Shown here: positions 5,161 through 6,129 of the stretch, in pieces | How the letters are laid out: each line of letters begins with the position of its first letter | How positions within the stretch are numbered: the first letter of the stretch is position 1 | Translations under genes and position numbers: made by a program | Assembly: GCA_937997955.1 (NCBI GenBank) | Contig: CALLDR010000013.1 | Coordinates: forward strand, 1 to 6,129 | DNA length: 6,129 bases | Origin: an uncultured Emergencia sp. | GTDB lineage: Bacteria; Bacillota; Clostridia; Peptostreptococcales; Anaerovoracaceae | Direction of reading: 5' to 3' | Notes under the pieces: generated by a model | What the model was told of the DNA's origin: nothing | The model's database searches: none | Seen by the model: only the letters and a program-made list of their open reading frames with translations

Positions 5161-5799
5161 ATGGACAGGAGACAGCAAAAAACCAGGACAGCGATCTTCG
5201 AGGCTTTTACCTCGCTGCTGGACAGTCAGAATTACGGCAGCATCACGGTGCAGGAGATCATCGACAGGGCCAACATCGGCCGAAGCACATTTTACGCCCA
5301 CTTTGAGACAAAGGACGCGCTGCTGAAAGCGCTGTGCGAAGAGCTGTTTGACCATATTATAAAGAGCGCCGTGGACCACAGTCACACCCATGGCCTGCAG
5401 CTGGAGGGCGGCGCGCCCAATTCCGTCTTTTGTCATATTCTCCAGCACCTGCAGGAGAACGATTACAATATTCTGACATTGTTGTCCTGCGAGAGCAACG
5501 ACTTTTTCCTTCGCTACTTCAAGGACAGTATGGGAGACCTGGTGTACCGTCAATTTATCCTCGGCCGCGGCAAAGAGGGCAAGGAGGAAGCGACAGGGGG
5601 AAATTCAGGAGAAAAGCCAGGGGAGAGAATAGGAAAGAAAACAGAAAAGAACGGCCTGGATTTACCTGATGATTTTCTTGTAAACCACATTTCCGGAAGC
5701 TTTGTGGAGATGATCCAGTGGTGGATCAAAGGGCAGATGAAAGAAACGCCGCAGCAGCTGGACGCCTATTTCAAAGCGGTCATAAAACCGATTTTATAA
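5161..5799 (+). CDS. TetR/AcrR-family transcriptional regulator
   Basis: This is a 212-residue one-component regulator that should bind DNA as a dimer. The N-terminal domain is clear: KTRTAIFEAFTSLL helix 1, then ITVQEIIDRANIGRSTFYAHFETKDALL (28-55) with the TetR helix-turn-helix. The rest resembles the TetR C-terminal region widespread in Firmicutes, ending with DFLVNHISGSFVEMIQWWIK. Residues about 136-168 are an unusual Gly/Lys/Glu-rich stretch lacking hydrophobic residues, which looks like an inserted linker. ATG 5161 is preferred: GGAAGG at 5148-5153 sits seven bases before it and the protein then begins MDRRQQKTR, usual for this group. ATG 5146 would add five residues but its purine run abuts the codon. 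It is divergent from the metal ATPase gene, its most likely target along with itself. The ligand is unknown. Confidence 0.9.
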   Translation: MDRRQQKTRTAIFEAFTSLLDSQNYGSITVQEIIDRANIGRSTFYAHFETKDALLKALCEELFDHIIKSAVDHSHTHGLQLEGGAPNSVFCHILQHLQENDYNILTLLSCESNDFFLRYFKDSMGDLVYRQFILGRGKEGKEEATGGNSGEKPGERIGKKTEKNGLDLPDDFLVNHISGSFVEMIQWWIKGQMKETPQQLDAYFKAVIKPIL

Positions 5800-5832
5800 A
5801 ATCTGCTGGACCCGAGTCAGCCACGCCCAAGC

Positions 5833-5861
5833 CAGCCAGGTCCCGAGCCGGAACCTGGCTG
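5833..5861. terminator. Hairpin between convergent genes, possible weak bidirectional terminator
   Basis: CAGCCAGGT (5833-5841) pairs perfectly with ACCTGGCTG (5853-5861) over an 11-base loop. It stands between the TetR stop (5799) and the stop of the minus-strand gene (5884), where a shared terminator is expected. Neither strand has a T run after the helix, so intrinsic termination would be weak. Confidence 0.35.
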
Positions 5862-5883
5862 ACAGTTAAAAGTATTGACATCA

Positions 5884-6129
5884 TCAGAAGATCCCCTGTA
5901 AAACCTGTATGGCCGCCAGGACCAGGCCCGCCACCGTCAGGAAATTGATCAGCCGGTTGGTGCTGGTCTGATAGAGCAGGTCCAGCTCAGATTCCAGTAG
6001 CTCCAGCAGGTATTTGATCTTCTCTATGATCGGTTCGATCTGCTGGCTGATGAGCATGACCTTTTCCAGTTCGCCGATCTCCGAGATCTGCAGATTTTCC
6101 ACCTTATTCAACGTGGTGATCAGCTCGCC
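5884..6129 (-). CDS. Unrecognised membrane-anchored helical protein, C-terminal part; 5' end outside window
   Basis: The frame stays open to the window edge, so 81 residues of the C-terminus are visible and the gene starts beyond 6129. The TTG at 6111 is the first possible start in the window but has no good ribosome binding site and is probably internal. Residues 1-56 of the visible part are strongly helical with regularly spaced leucine/isoleucine and many glutamates (for example LLELLESELDLLYQ), as in a coiled coil. Then comes TSTNRLINFLTVAGLVLAAIQVLQGIF, one hydrophobic segment ending three residues from the terminus, as in a tail anchor or the last helix of a membrane protein. I do not recognise the family. 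It converges with the TetR gene with 84 bases between stops. Confidence 0.65.
   Translation of the reverse strand, partial: GELITTLNKVENLQISEIGELEKVMLISQQIEPIIEKIKYLLELLESELDLLYQTSTNRLINFLTVAGLVLAAIQVLQGIF

Noticed and set aside
4999..5553. Minus-strand open frame opposite the TetR gene and its promoter region
   Set aside because: It overlaps the control region and a clear TetR gene, and shows no recognisable domain.
5875..5904. Perfect -35 TTGACA (5875-5880) with TAAAAC 18 bases on, + strand
   Set aside because: The -10 is poor, the spacing is long, and it would only transcribe antisense to the minus-strand gene; no + strand gene follows in the window.

Overview
This window looks like ordinary chromosome from a low-to-mid GC Firmicute, most likely a class Clostridia gut anaerobe. 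The evidence is the large fused type of PurL, strong AGGAGG ribosome binding sites, a TetR regulator with the C-terminal region common in Clostridia, and an Rpn/PD-(D/E)XK transposase-like nuclease gene. Species cannot be named from the sequence alone. I see no rRNA, tRNA, CRISPR array or insertion sequence with terminal repeats.

Layout. (1) 2-799, + strand: the 3' end of purL, carrying the glutaminase domain of FGAM synthase, closed by a hairpin terminator. (2) 922-1853, +: a two-gene unit of a small VOC/glyoxalase-fold protein and a YgjV-type inner membrane protein. (3) 1854-2120: a dense non-coding stretch with a good sigma-A type promoter, a strong terminator only about 40 bases downstream of it, and an 85-base palindromic element ending in a T run. 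(4) 2121-2990, +: an Rpn-family nuclease gene. It has a well-placed internal Shine-Dalgarno and ATG near its 3' end, which could express a 59-residue C-terminal protein separately. A strong terminator follows. (5) 3055-4923, -: a P1B heavy-metal ATPase without an N-terminal metal-binding domain. (6) 4924-5160: a divergent control region with promoter candidates and two inverted repeats. (7) 5161-5799, +: a TetR-family regulator, probably controlling itself and perhaps the ATPase. (8) 5884-6129, -: the C-terminal end of an unrecognised protein with a helical/coiled-coil part and one membrane anchor, convergent with the TetR gene.

How they fit together. The ATPase and TetR gene form a divergent transporter/regulator pair, a typical arrangement for metal or toxic-compound efflux. 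The VOC and YgjV genes are probably co-transcribed, but their joint role is unknown. The item most worth a second look is the Rpn locus: a possible gene-within-gene like the Rpn(L)/Rpn(S) pairs described in enterobacteria, preceded by an unusual palindromic leader and a possible very short terminated transcript.
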